Of a stretch of DNA of 64,000 nt, positions 31,541-60,555 are shown one piece after another. Position 1 is the stretch's first letter, and each line of letters begins with the position of its first letter. A program made the translations under genes and the position numbers. The stretch is taken from contig NC_085072.1 in assembly GCF_963662255.1 (NCBI RefSeq), positions 4,923,001 through 4,987,000 of the forward strand, given 5' to 3'. The notes under the pieces are model-generated. The model had not been told where the DNA came from, made no database searches, and saw only the letters and a program-made list of their open reading frames with translations. The stretch is from Cinclus cinclus. Lineage: Eukaryota; Chordata; Aves; Passeriformes; Cinclidae.

Positions 31541-34500
31541 ATAGGTGAAAGCGGGGCTCAAATTCAATTAATCTTTTTCTTTCAGTCACGTTTGCATTTT
31601 ACATTTTGTGGAGTGTCACCTGGTGTCTGGCCAGATTTCTGCTTTCCAGGGCAGCTTCAACTTTCTAATGTGATCTGTGGAATTCACCTTTTTAAGAAAG
31701 ACTAACCCTGGTGCCTTCTGTACTGAAGCAAAGGTTTAAAGGAAATCCCCAGTCAGAACAGAGGCTGTGGATAGGTACAAGCTATGTGCTCTCACCTGAG
31801 ATGTTCAGAGATTTTTCCTGAGGGAGGTATCTGTTTGAAAGCTTGGATTTTACCAGCAGGGTTGCCCAGACATCATCACTTCTTCCCAGCTAAATCCAAC
31901 AAATAAAAGGAAAGAGGAAGGAGTCACAGTTTGTTCCTGAGCTTTGCAGGAACTGTCTTTTTCAAGCTTTGTGTCCTAATGTTGATCTGATAATCAGTTC
32001 TGTATGTGGTGAACCAGAAGCAAGGTGTATCTCACCTGCTGAGAGAGCAGCTCTCAGTCAAGCCCAAGGTGGGTCAGGGAACTCCTGCCTTCAGCTTGGG
32101 CCTGGCAGAGCAATCTCAGGTTGGGAGGCACCTCCTGGCTTCATTTGAAACGGGATGTTTCCAGCATATTGGCTTTGAGGGCTGTACCCTCCTTTAGGAT
32201 GTCCTCAAACCTTCTTCAGATCTCACCTACAGCTGGGAAGCACCTCCTCCTGTGTGAAAAGAAAGGCCAGAATTTATTGTGTCCTACGTGTTGCCAGGAT
32301 ACCTTGAGCTTCTGATTCAGATTCTTGGTGGGAAGTGGTGAAACTGAACAGGTCAGGAGGATAAAATAGTTTTGATGTGAAACAGTCTTTCCCTGTTTGT
32401 TTCTGCTTTGATTCTTGATGGTGTGGAAAAACTGCCCAGGAATAGGACAAAGCATTTGGGCAGAGTCTGGCTTTGGTTTTAGGGGTGGCTTTGGCCAGAG
32501 AATTGAAGGGAACAGAAAATACACCTGGAACAGCCACCATTATTTGGAATTATTTCTGCATCCATATGTGCCACGTTTTGCAGGAACAGCTATGAGAAAC
32601 GTTGTCCAAGAAGAAGGTGGAATAGGTGAGAGAGTCACTTGTACAATTAAAATATTGACCTGGAAATAACAGGCCATGACTTTTGTCCTTAGGAGCACAG
32701 GAATCTTGTGGCACAGCCAAGTGAAATGAGGTGAGCTGAGACCTGGTGCAGCTTCTCCAGCTTAGATAATTTCCACAGCATCCAGAAACTCTCTGGAAGA
32801 GATGTGCCTACTATTTGATGGGCACAACTTTAAAATAAGCTGGGTGGCAGTTGAGAAATTATCTAGAATTTAGGGAATTTTACCCCCACTTCCCTATTAT
32901 TTCCTAAGAATATAAATTTTCCTCCCTCCAGCCTGCCGAGATGCAGCACCAGGGCAAAGCTGAGATGCTGGTACAGTTTTAGTCTCCCTCTCATGATGAT
33001 AAAATCTTCAGGTTCTGAAATCTCTTGCTCTCACCCATCCCCAAGTTTGAGAGTCTGCACACCACATTATTGTTTAACTGTTTCATTCAAGGTCCATAAA
33101 ATCTGTCACCTGCTTGTTTGCTCTCCCACAAGGACTCTATCTGCTCTTAACCCTCCTTGGGATCTTGGGTTCACATCTGAAACCAAAAATAACCTTTAGG
33201 ATACAGAGGTCATCTTCCTCAAGAGAAGAGTCTTGATCGTCTTTTGATCCCTCAGCTTTTTTAATCACAGGGTGAGCTTGGGTGGGCTCATGGTGGAAAT
33301 CTGAGAAAAGCCTGGGTAAACACCGTGCTAAAGTTAGATCCAGGGCCTGTGCAAGCTCAAGGGCTGACACAAACATTCTGTCTTCCCACTCTTTCTCAGC
33401 TGGAAAGTGAGTGATTCACACCCAGAGGCTTTGGAGTGGCTCTAATCCCCCACACTTTTACCTCTGAGCTGTCCTTGTTCTGCCCAGCCCCAGCCAAGGG
33501 AAAATGGTTGGATGTGCCAGAAATTTGGCAGCTTAGGTTACTGAGCAGGATCTACCTGCAGCTTGCCTGGCCTTGCATCCACAGCACAGGGGCAGCTGCC
33601 CTAACAGAGGCCATGGGGCAAGCTTTGCTAGAAAATGGTTCAAATTCCTCAAGAGGAAGAGTATGAACAGAGAGGGGATAACCTGGATCTCACCAGGGCA
33701 CTCCTGGCTGTGCTGGGCCTTTGATCAACTCACCCAGCACTGGCGGAACCCTCAGCAAATTCTTCTCTCCCCACCTTGTTCTGTCATCCCCTGATCCACA
33801 TCCACACATTCCCCAGGGCTGTTGCAATCAGCCTCTGCTCCAGGGCACAACCACAATCAGTTCCTCAGCAGGGAGCTCCTTTGTAGGATCAGGCTGGGAA
33901 TAAACTCATTGAGGAGAAACCTTCCCAGTAAGCCAAGAAACCTTTGGGTTTTTAGCCCCCACCCGAACTCAGGGTGTAAATCCTCTGGGGACAGGCAGTG
34001 ACTGCTGCAGCCAAGGTGGCAGGAGATCTGTTCCCCTGTTCCTGGGGATCTGTTTTTAAATTCCTGGCACAAAACCCAGGCTGGATTCCAGGTTTCAGGT
34101 GCCTGACACAACATCTGAGGAAAAATACCCTTGAAGCACATTTACTGACTGTGTGGTATGACACAATTTGCCTTCTTGCAGGAGGGAAGGAAACAGGGAA
34201 GGATTTTAGAAGACTGAATCAAGCAATTTAAAAGCCTAACAGAGCATGATTCGGCCATAGCTGGTTTTGCCATTGGAATATCAAGTAAAGAAGATTTCCC
34301 CTCCATATTTTAAAATGTAAGTCAGCAAGAGAGACCCCAGTGCAAACAGAGATTCAGCAGCAGCAAGATGCAGATTGGTGAAGTCATTAAACCTGGACTC
34401 TGGACCAAGCCTGTGGCAGGTCTCAAGGCCACCCTCACTGCTCACTGATGCTCTAGGGCACATCTGTGATAGAGCTCACCCTGCCCCATGACAGAATGGA

Positions 34501-36177
34501 GTAAATCCCACCCCACAGACAAAGCAGAGGGCACTGTGATAAACCTCCTGTAACCCACTCATGGATCCCGTGCCCAGAACCCAAAGAAAACAACCAAAGA
34601 ACTCAAAGTTTATTCTTTAAAAAAGTTATTTAAGAAGCAAAATAACTTACTTCAATTCAAACCAAAAGAGATGCATTATTGAAAGCAAATAATTAAACAA
34701 AGTAACAACAAATTAGCCCTTGGGTTAAAAATCCAGATCCCAACATTTCCCAGCCATCCTGAGGGTTACACACAGGCAGACACTCAAGGTTTGGGGTTTT
34801 TGAGGAGCACACACAGGTCAGAATGTGATTTAAACTTCCACTGCTCTCCTTCCCCCATAGGCCTGAGGCTTCTTGAAATCCAGTTCTAAGTCTGAGCTGT
34901 ACTAAAAATGATGGCAGCTTAAACGTCCTGGTTAAAATCCAGAGTCCTGACAAGGCCAAGGACAGAATCTGAGCAGTTGTTTGAACAAGACCACGGAGTG
35001 GGGACACAGAGAGGAACAACCACAGAGCTCCAGATGCTCCTTAGAGCTCTGCTCAGCCACAGCAACAGAACGTTTGTTACAGTCATTGGCACTTGGAAGT
35101 TCTGAACAAGAACTTTACCCTTTTTTAATATTTTACCTCAAAAGTTGTTCATGTCTGTTCTGCTCAGTCAGGGCAGAGAAATCAGCCTGGTACTAGTGCA
35201 GAGTTGTGCTGTTCTAAATAACAGTATCTGGACCAAATCTGCTAAACCACCTTTTACAGGGACCTGTCTTGTGCAAAACCTTCTATGCTTATCTTTTAAA
35301 TAATTTTCCCAAAAGTTCACAGGGTTTTGTCCTTCCAGTTCTTGGCTGCCACCAAACCCAGAGCACTCTGTGAGACAGCTGGAAACAAATTACAACCATT
35401 CAGTTCATGCTCCTGACTAGTACAACACCCTGATTTTGTATTTTTTTGCTGGATTTGGAACTACACTGCTAGAGATGGGATCACCTGTGCAGGTCAGCTC
35501 TGCAGCATCCCAAAACCTGAAAAAATCCCAAAAACCCTTCTAAAGGTTCCAAAGGTGACACTAATACAGACCAATCCTTTTTCTCTTTTCAGGTTTTACA
35601 GAGCCCAAGAGAAAGAGAACAGCAAAGAGAAGCAGATGCATTTTCCAGTCAGTTCCCACACATTTCTGAGAATTCCCAGCTTTTGGAGCTACAGCTGGTA
35701 CATTTTCATGCCAACCAGAGCATGCTGAGCAGTGTGGAGCGTTGCTATGATGAACATCCACCCAAATAATTCTCCAGGCTGACCACACAGCCTCCAAACA
35801 TCCAATGCCAGAGGCTTCCCATGGCCACAGGCAGCCATGTCCTGAGCAATCCTGCTGGCCAGGAAATAAATTCCTGCCTTTCCCAAGAAATCAAACCCCA
35901 TCCACAGACCTGGATGACACAATGTCACTGTTCAGTATCCTCACAAACTCCACACTGCCCCTTCCTGCTGGCTCTATGTGACCAGATGTGCATCCCAAAA
36001 ACTTTTTCTCATTTCCCAGGGGTGTTTTTATGAACTGGCCTCCCATGTGCCACACATCTCTTCAGGAGCAGACCCTCATCTCCTGCCACAGGGAAGGCTC
36101 TTCCTGACAAAGCTTTCTCAGCCTTGGCCATGCAGTGGTGGCAGCTCTGTCACATTTAACCTGCAGCATGAGATCAG

Positions 36178-36310
36178 CCATGGAATGGTTTGTGCTGGAA
36201 GGTGCCTTAAAGCTCATCCCATGGGCAGGGACACCTTCCACTGTCCCAGGCTGCTCCATCCTGGCCTTGAACACTTCTAGGGATGGGGCAGCCACAGCTG
36301 CTCTGGGCAA
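36178..36310 (-). repeat. CR1 LINE 3' fragment
   Basis: atggaatggtttgtgctgga to gggcagccacagctgctctg; intergenic. Confidence 0.85.
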
Positions 36311-37099
36311 CATCAAACAAACTGAACTCGAGCCACCAGCTAATGCTCCCCACAATTCTGCCCACCACTTTGTGTATGTGGCTGGAAAAGAATATTTTAC
36401 ATTGATTTTTGTGGGTTTAATTCTTATCAGTCATGTCAGTCAAAGTTAAAATAAATTGAAAGAAGTATTTATAAGGATTATCACAGATGAAGAAAATGTG
36501 ATGCAGACTGATCCTCTTCATTCCCAGAAGAGAATTAAAACTGTAAGTAGTGAAGGAAGCAATATTAAAAGGAAAGAATTCTTCTCTCTCTGTTTAATGA
36601 TTTCTGATGTCCATTTGAAACTGAGCACCCCAAATTAAGATGTGTGACTGACACCAACAACCTGAAACTGAGCCTCCTGCTGCACTGGCCTGGCACTGAC
36701 CAAATGCTCCCTCTGTTGGCTGAGGGCTCCTTCCAAATCTTGCACAGGAGGGAATTGGGCTCCCGTGGCCAAGCACAGGAGCAGAACCCGGTCCCAGCAG
36801 ATCAGGGACCAGAGGAGGACACGGCATTCCAAGCAGCACTGGAGGTTTTGCAGCACTGAGAACACCAGTGCAAGGTAAGGAGGGGAGGGTGTTTTGTTTT
36901 GTTCTGGGGAGAACTCACTCAGCTCACAATTCCCTCAGCTGGAGGCTGCCCCAGCGAGCCCTGAATTCCCACCAGTCTGTCCCATCCCACACCTTCCGTG
37001 CGGCCATCCCTGAACTCACTTCCTTCCTCATTTTGCAAGGATGCTGCAATCAGAAGCTGACTCAGGTGTCTGTGGCAGCTCTCAGCCTTCTCCCCTTCA

Positions 37100-37258
37100 T
37101 CACAGAATCCCAGAATGGTTTGGGTTGGAAGGACCTTAAACTCATCCAGTACCATCCCTGCCATGTCAGGGACACCTTCCACTGTCCCAGGGTGCTCCAA
37201 GCCCTGTCCAGCCTGGCCTTGGACACTGCCAGGGATGGAGCACCCACTTTCTGCACCC
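37100..37258 (-). repeat. CR1 LINE 3' fragment
   Basis: atcacagaatcccagaatgg, then tttgggttggaagg, to ttggacactgccagggatgg; intergenic, about 550 bp from the NRAS poly(A) signal. Confidence 0.9.
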
Positions 37259-37809
37259 CTGACAGAGTCAACCTCAACCCCCCACACTCCCTCCCTGACA
37301 AGGAAACACCAACTACATTTTACAGTCTAGAGACATTTTGAAGAGACTCTTTACAGTCTGTGGTAAGAAAATAACTCAGAATAAAACAATTTGCAAATTA
37401 CAGAGAGAGCTGAATAGCAGCTGTCCAAAGCAACCTCCAGTTACCAGATTAATTAGTGAGAAGCTGCCCAGAAATGTTGGCAGTTCATGTTAAAAATGAA
37501 CAGCTGACAGGTTTGGTCCAACTTGGAAGAGATCTCAACGCTGCAGGAAAACAATATGAATATAAACTGTTCCACCCACAAAGAAAGTAAAACACAGATG
37601 CAGTGTGTCCCCTCCCTTATCCAAGAGTCTCACAGGTGCCTGCTGGACCTTCCAGCCTCCAGATTCCTGCTGAAGGACCCTGTCAGGCACAGATCACCCA
37701 CACCACACTTGCCTGCTTGAGACAATGAGCTCCCAAGAAATTCCAGTCCTTGGGGTTTTCCTCAACCCAAGGGACAACTTGAAATCTTCTTAGCAAACAG
37801 GCACTTAGT

Positions 37810-38367
37810 TAGGAAAGATTTTCCTTTTTATTACAGAAATGGAGGATCAGGTAGGTGGCACTCCTGGCACTGGAGATGTTGCACTTCTGCTGTACAGGTG
37901 CACAGAGGGCAGACACCCAGCTGAGGGGACAGGGGCACTCCTGGTGGCACAACCCCGTGTGACATTGCTCTGTGCCACTCCTCTGACAGCACTGCACGGA
38001 ATCCAACAGACAGGGGACACACAGCACTTCTAGCTTTTACTCTAGAGGTAAAGTGTCATCTTTTTCACAGCATTTAGTCTCTATAGTTCACTTTTGTGAC
38101 TGGTTTTCTTCTTGAATAAACCCAGGTAACACAGTGAGGAAAGAATCCCAGCACATCCAGAGCTGCTGCTGCTCGGTGAGCTGAGCAGGGAGGTAGATGC
38201 CATGGATGTTCTCTTCAGATGGAGCACGGAGAAGGATCTTGTGCTAATTAACTCTGGTGCCCAGAGTCTGGCACTGGCACCAAAACACTGCAGGCATCAG
38301 CAGGAGAGGCAGCACAGGAGATCGAGGCTCGTCCAGCAGCTGCACCTGAACCACGTTTTCTTGGCAT
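37810..38367 (-). other. NRAS: NRAS 3'UTR exon with AATAAA
   Basis: Acceptor TTCCAG at 38367/38368, then sequence resembling the start of the human NRAS 3'UTR exon (CAAGAAAACGTGGTTCAGG, then TGCAGCTG). A minus-strand AATAAA (plus 37827-37832) sets an approximate end. The UTR would be about 560 nt, far shorter than the main human form; longer forms are possible. Confidence 0.65.
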
Positions 38368-38796
38368 CTGGAACAGAAAGGCACCTCCAGTTAGCACCTC
38401 CAATTAGCACTAATTATCTCTGTAACACTCTGGGGTGGATGAGCAGTGCAACAGTGCAAGTCCTGAGCTGGTCTGTTTTCATAGTCACGAGCAGCATCTT
38501 TCAGGGAATTGTTGAAAGGAATTTCCCTCAGTTGGGAACTCAGATTTCATTATTTGCACCACTTTATTTGGTTAATCCTGGAATCAGCACGTTCCAGAGG
38601 AACACAGCTCGAGGGCAGCTGTGCAGGAGTCAATCACTCAGGAGCACAGCTGTGCACACCTCTCTTTCAAGGTGTTTCTTCAGTAATTACACATTCTCCA
38701 AGCAGCCCAAATGGTTTCCCAAAGGAAGGAGACAGAAAGGAACGACACAGAAAACCACACCGTTGAAATCAAAACCACACCATTGAAATCAGAGGA

Positions 38797-38870
38797 AATC
38801 ATGGAATGTTTTGAGTTGGAAGCAACCTTAAAGATCATCTTGCTCCACCCACCCATCAGCCAAAAGGGTG
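38797..38870 (-). repeat. CR1 LINE 3' fragment (short)
   Basis: atcatggaatgttttgagtt, then ggaagcaaccttaaagatca; NRAS 3'UTR intron. Confidence 0.75.
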
Positions 38871-39096
38871 ACGTGAATGAAAATTCCTTTTCTTAAGTTC
38901 TGTCACCAACTCAGAGGGAAAACTTTATTTTTTGAGCACTAAAACATTGTAGGATCCAAATCCCTGGGAATCCATAGGTTGTTTAATAGGGAAAAACCCC
39001 ACCTACAGCAACCAGCATTTCTAAGCCACGCTTATCAAGTGCTGGAAGGCAGAGAGACAAGAAGGCAGTGGAGAAGTGGAGTTCCAGCTCACCTTT

Positions 39097-43714
<4,618 letters not shown>

Positions 43715-45074
43715 TTTTCAAAATCAGTAAAACTTTATTCTATTTCCATTCTTTGCCATTAACAGAAAAAAAAAAATTGGAGAAAGCAATGTTTTGTTTT
43801 ACAAAGATAATGCATCTCCCAGAGAAGAAAACCCTAAATTGAGAATAGAGGTAACATGGAAAAAAAAAAAAAGGGGGGGGAAAAAAACCTTGAAAAAAAA
43901 TTTAACCGAAAGAAAACAAAACAAAACAAAACGCAAACCAAACCACAGTACTGCCCTCTATTCCAAAAAGTAACTCCTGATCTTTTTGGTTAAAGTAATA
44001 CTTAGACCAATCATTCAGTTTTCTTGCTTGATAAAGTGTGACTGGGGAAATGGAGGGAGGGGGCAGGGGAGGAGACAAAAAAAAAAAACCAACAAAACAA
44101 AAGAAAAAAAAAAACCAAAAAAACCAAAAACAAACCCAAAACCAAATTAAAAAAAAAGCACACAGACATCAACTATTCACCTTGATGAAAGTCTCAATAC
44201 AGCTATGGAAAGCCTAAGTATTTATTCTCTTACAGTACACTGGGTGCCGGCTGCAAAAAGAACAAAAAAAAAAATGTATCCACTTCAGGCACAACTTCTT
44301 TCTTTTTAAATTTAAATCAGTAAAAGAAACTGGGTTTAGAAGCTGCAGTGTTCTAAGCAGCAGCAGATTTGTGCATTGTTTTAAATATATTTAAATTACC
44401 ACACTGATGGCACACCTCAGCCTTATGAAATTCTGCACTGTCTGTTCCAGAACACTACAAAATCCACCGACCCTGGGAGAGACTTGCACTGAGCTCTAAG
44501 GACTGGCTAAAGGAGTCAAGTTAAATGAACTAGGAAAACACTGTAACATTTGGCCATCAACTCAAGGTATCTGAATGTTTGTGGAGGTCTGACAGAAACT
44601 GAACTTACTCCACCCTCTCACGTTCCTCAGAAATTGAGCAGAGTGAACTGAAGTGAGTCTTCCCTTCCACTTGGGAAGATAATGCAACTGAACACTAAGG
44701 CATAATAAACCTTGGCCAAAAACAAGGATAAAGCATAATAACTGTAGTGCAGAATTCCACAAGGTCTGCCCACGCAGAGCTGTCTATGTTTACTCACAGA
44801 GGCAATGGAGATTGCAGTAACCAGTTGCGTTAAATGCACCATTCAAAACAAGCTTCTAAAATGTGATACTATAAGGCGCCACCTTAAAGTTCTCCAAAAT
44901 GCAACTGTGCAGAAATTTAAAATGGTTTCGTAAATTTAATTTTAAACATAACATGAGAAGGTGTTAAAACTGGTGGAATAGCTTCTGAGAATTTGGAGGA
45001 AGGGGTGAACAGGGAGATATTCAGTACCCTTCGCCAGCCCCACCGCACGGCCCAACGTCGCCGTGGGGTTGGGA
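43715..45074 (-). other. CSDE1: CSDE1 3'UTR
   Basis: Runs from the CSDE1 stop codon to a minus-strand AATAAA (plus TTTATT at 43734-43739). It contains long U-rich and U/C tracts in the mRNA sense between about 43860 and 44150, including a C8 run flanked by U-runs. Confidence 0.75.
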
Positions 45075-57181
<12,107 letters not shown>

Positions 57182-60171
57182 CTGGGCCACACAAAGCACA
57201 GGCAGGGAACAATGCTGAACATCACACGTGTTCGTCAACGTGGGAAATTGTAAAAACAACGTTTTTGCAAAAATGTTTACAATTGTTCATTGTAAGAGCA
57301 ACGAACATCGGCTTCCTTCTTTCACATCCCCACAACACAGGAACACGAAGAGCTCCTCTAAGTTACTGACACATTCCTAAAACACACTTACTCTGTTCTT
57401 AAAACAAAATAAAACCACCAAAAGAGTTGAGCTTTTTTAACACAGTAATCCTTAAAATTTATACAGGCAACATATTTATAAAACAAGCCAGAACTGTAAC
57501 ACCAAAACTAAGCTTGCTTAGAACAAAACAGACTTCTGGCATTTTTCAAGTATTAACCCTCAAAGTACTCCCACACTCACTGTTTCACACCAGAGCCTGA
57601 AAATATCTGAAGTATCTGCTCTTCCAAATTAAACAGGTAATTAGGAAAATGCAACAGTCCTGAATCAGCACATTTAGGTGCGAATCCCTGCATAGTTTCT
57701 CCCTAGTTCATGTGTTCAGTCTTTCATACTAAAAAATAGTATTAAGTAATTAAACAGTTTGGCACAGTTATGGAATTAATAACCAGAATTTAACATTCTT
57801 GTGGCACAGAAACTCGAGTGCTAGAAAGACACAGAAAATTTGAAAACAGCACTAAAGCTGTAATGAACTGCTAAACTAACTGACATCTATTAAAACATTT
57901 TTATGGGTTGTTTTTGTTTTTTTTTTTCTTTTCAAGTCACAGATTCACCCTTGAAACATTCCCACTCCCTTTAGGAACTCATTGGCTTTTCTGATGCACA
58001 AGTCTCATTTTTAAAGCAGGGCACTTTGACTTACAGGTTAGCAATCAAATCAGATGAAATGTATTACACCTCACTAAACACTGCAATTCAACAGAGACAA
58101 CTGAAGCAATCCTCTTCCCCCAAAAGAGACAATATGCATCTTAAAATATACAGGATTATTTGTTAGTTTTCAGAGTTTTTCATTTGGAAACAGAGTGAGA
58201 TTGTATTTGGTTCTCTGCTTTCTTGCTGCAACAAGCAGAGAGATTAAAAATTACTCAGCAATGTGTTTAGTGGAGATAAAAGACACCTGGGCAACTTGTA
58301 AAAGGGTCATGTTTCTCACTCTAACACAGCCAGTGAGTTACTCAATGTATTAGAAAGGAGAGCATTCTAATTCTGCAGTTTGGAAATCAGTCTAAAAGTG
58401 ATCAAGGAGCACCAAGAAACATCTGCTGTGAAGCTCTTGGGCAGAAATCTTTGCTCTTGGAGACTGACATTAAAAAATGAAATTGGAAACAAGCACACAA
58501 AGTAAAGATTGACAGCATTTTGACTACCAAGAAGAGGTGGTCTTCTCCCCTGTTCTGGTTCAGACCCACATGGGGTAGATGTAGATGAAGAAAAATACAA
58601 ATAACAGAAGGTGGGGGAGTGATCTGAGGGGGCAAAAGGATCCCAGGACACTGTGTAATGGTCTCCATCCCACAGCACTGGCCAGCTCTTCCACAGCAGT
58701 GTTACCACCCAAGGCTCTTTAAGAATTCACTGAACTGCTAAATCTGCTGTGATATCATTTCTGTAACATGCACTGCTTACTTCCTTGCTCTACATTCTCA
58801 CTTTTCTTTCCATTAAAAACTGGTAACAATCTCTTAATCAATGCTGCCCTCTAATTCTTCCCTGACCAACCTGCAATAAGTGGCAAAAATCAATGCCCTT
58901 AACATGTTCAAGTCATGAAATACTGCCATGCCAGAAAATAATGGATCAGGAACATAGCCCCCTTAGAGACACACAGAGAACTCCAGCCCATCCCTCCTCA
59001 AAGGCCTCTTGCCAACAAAAGCAGCCATGGCTTTGTCCAGCTGAGTCCTGGAGACCCCCAAGGACAGCAGTTCCACCACATTTCTGGGTAACTGTTGCTT
59101 CAACAAAGGATCTCTTTCCCCTCCTGTCCAGCCTAAGCTGCTCAAAGGACAAAAGCCACAGCAGTCACATCTTTTTTATGCACCAAGTTATGTTTAAAGG
59201 ACACATTTTCTCTGAGGATTTAACAAAAAAAGCACTTGATAAAGCTACTAAGACTTACTGACTAGTTCCTGTCAGCATCATCCCAAGGTAACAATCCTCA
59301 TCTTTTAAGGAAGGCAACCCCAGGACACTCCACACAAAGAACATCCTTGTGGGACCACAACAGCTGAAGTGTTTTAAGCTATCCTAGAGTTTAAAATACT
59401 TTTCAAAAATAAACTGGTCCTGCAAGTAGGATAGCTGGGGGAAGGGAAAATGATATGTTATTATACCTTCTCCCAAGAGAATTACAGGCCAGAGCATTAA
59501 CCCATTCTGGAAGCTGGAATGAGCCTGCCAAAGGCTTCTGTGAGTCACCAAATAGCCACCTCACCTCTGATACAAGGGAAGCAACAGACAGACACCTTGC
59601 CTCAAATATGAACTAAAGGTACACCAGAGAGAGAAAATGGAAAAAAATCTGGCTTAAAATTTAGCTCAGAATAGCATCTCTTAGAGTTAGAAATCCACAG
59701 TGTTTCTTTCACCTCCTGCTCAGACTACCACTGCATGACATCGTTTGAATAGTTTGCATTTAAAGGAGCATTAGCAGCACAGCACAAAGAATTCCTCATC
59801 AGTCCTCTAAAGCCTGATAACTTCAGTTCAAACAAAGATTCCTCAGGTGGCACTAAAATTTGCTGTATAAAGATACTATAAAGTATCAGCAGCTTTTCCA
59901 GATAATTGTCAAATCCCTACACCTTATAACAGGAACATGAACTATTGACCCTACCAAAAGAAATATTCAGAGGAGGAAAAACAAAAAAAATCTGTGCTGT
60001 ACTAAAGAGAATCTATTTGAGGAAAGGATTGGAACCACAAACCTACTGTTACTAGAAGAGAAAAGCAGGAATAATCAGCTCTCAAGGGTTGTAACTATTG
60101 TTAAATAGAACCACATTGCAGGTACTGTGAATTCACCACATTAAATGAATATAAGAGCAAAAAGTAATGGA

Positions 60172-60355
60172 ACTACTGAATGGTTTGGGTGTGAAGGGGC
60201 CTTAAAGATATCCAGTTCCTCTCCCTGCCACAGGCAGGGACACCTTCCACAATCCTAGGTGCTCCAAGCCCCATCCAACCTGGCCTTGGACACCTCCAGG
60301 GATGGGGCAGCCACAGCTGCTCTGGGCAACCCTGTGCCATGGCCTCACTATCAAA
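60172..60355 (-). repeat. CR1 LINE 3' fragment
   Basis: ctgaatggtttgggtgtgaa to caaccctgtgccatggcctc; CSDE1 5' intron. Confidence 0.9.
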
Positions 60356-60471
60356 TTAATCTATTATCAAAAACTATTAAAAAAACTAGCCCCACTCCCT
60401 TCTGTTAAAAACTTAGTAAGAACCAAGTTAAAAAATACACATATAACTCCTTCTCCACCACGTGCACCAAC

Positions 60472-60555
60472 CTCGCAGTGATATTCAAATATTGCACTTT
60501 CAGTAGTATTTGTCGATTCTTCTGTTTCAGCACAAGTTTCTAAGGATGAAGACTG
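60472..60555 (-). other. CSDE1: Candidate alternative CSDE1 N-terminal coding exon
   Basis: 84 nt between AATAG and GTTGGT, open throughout. It reads QSSSLETCAETEESTNTTES, then AIFEYHCE, in phase 0 with the ATG of coding exon 1. It has no ATG of its own, so it would need an upstream start. Weak donor. Longer human CSDE1 isoforms with N-terminal extensions exist, but I cannot confirm this exon is among them. Confidence 0.4.

Larger units (their letters stand above)
31351..37809. other. AMPD1-NRAS intergenic region
   Basis: About 6.5 kb with no gene I can support. It holds two CR1 fragments (about 36.18-36.31 and 37.10-37.26 kb), A/T-rich unique sequence, and scattered short open frames without conserved features. 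Confidence 0.6.

Noticed and set aside
33137..33376. Minus-strand 79-codon open frame with an acidic tail (SLEEDDLCIL)
   Set aside because: No recognised family, no convincing splice partners and no neighbour exon in phase. It lies in AMPD1-NRAS intergenic sequence and is treated as chance.
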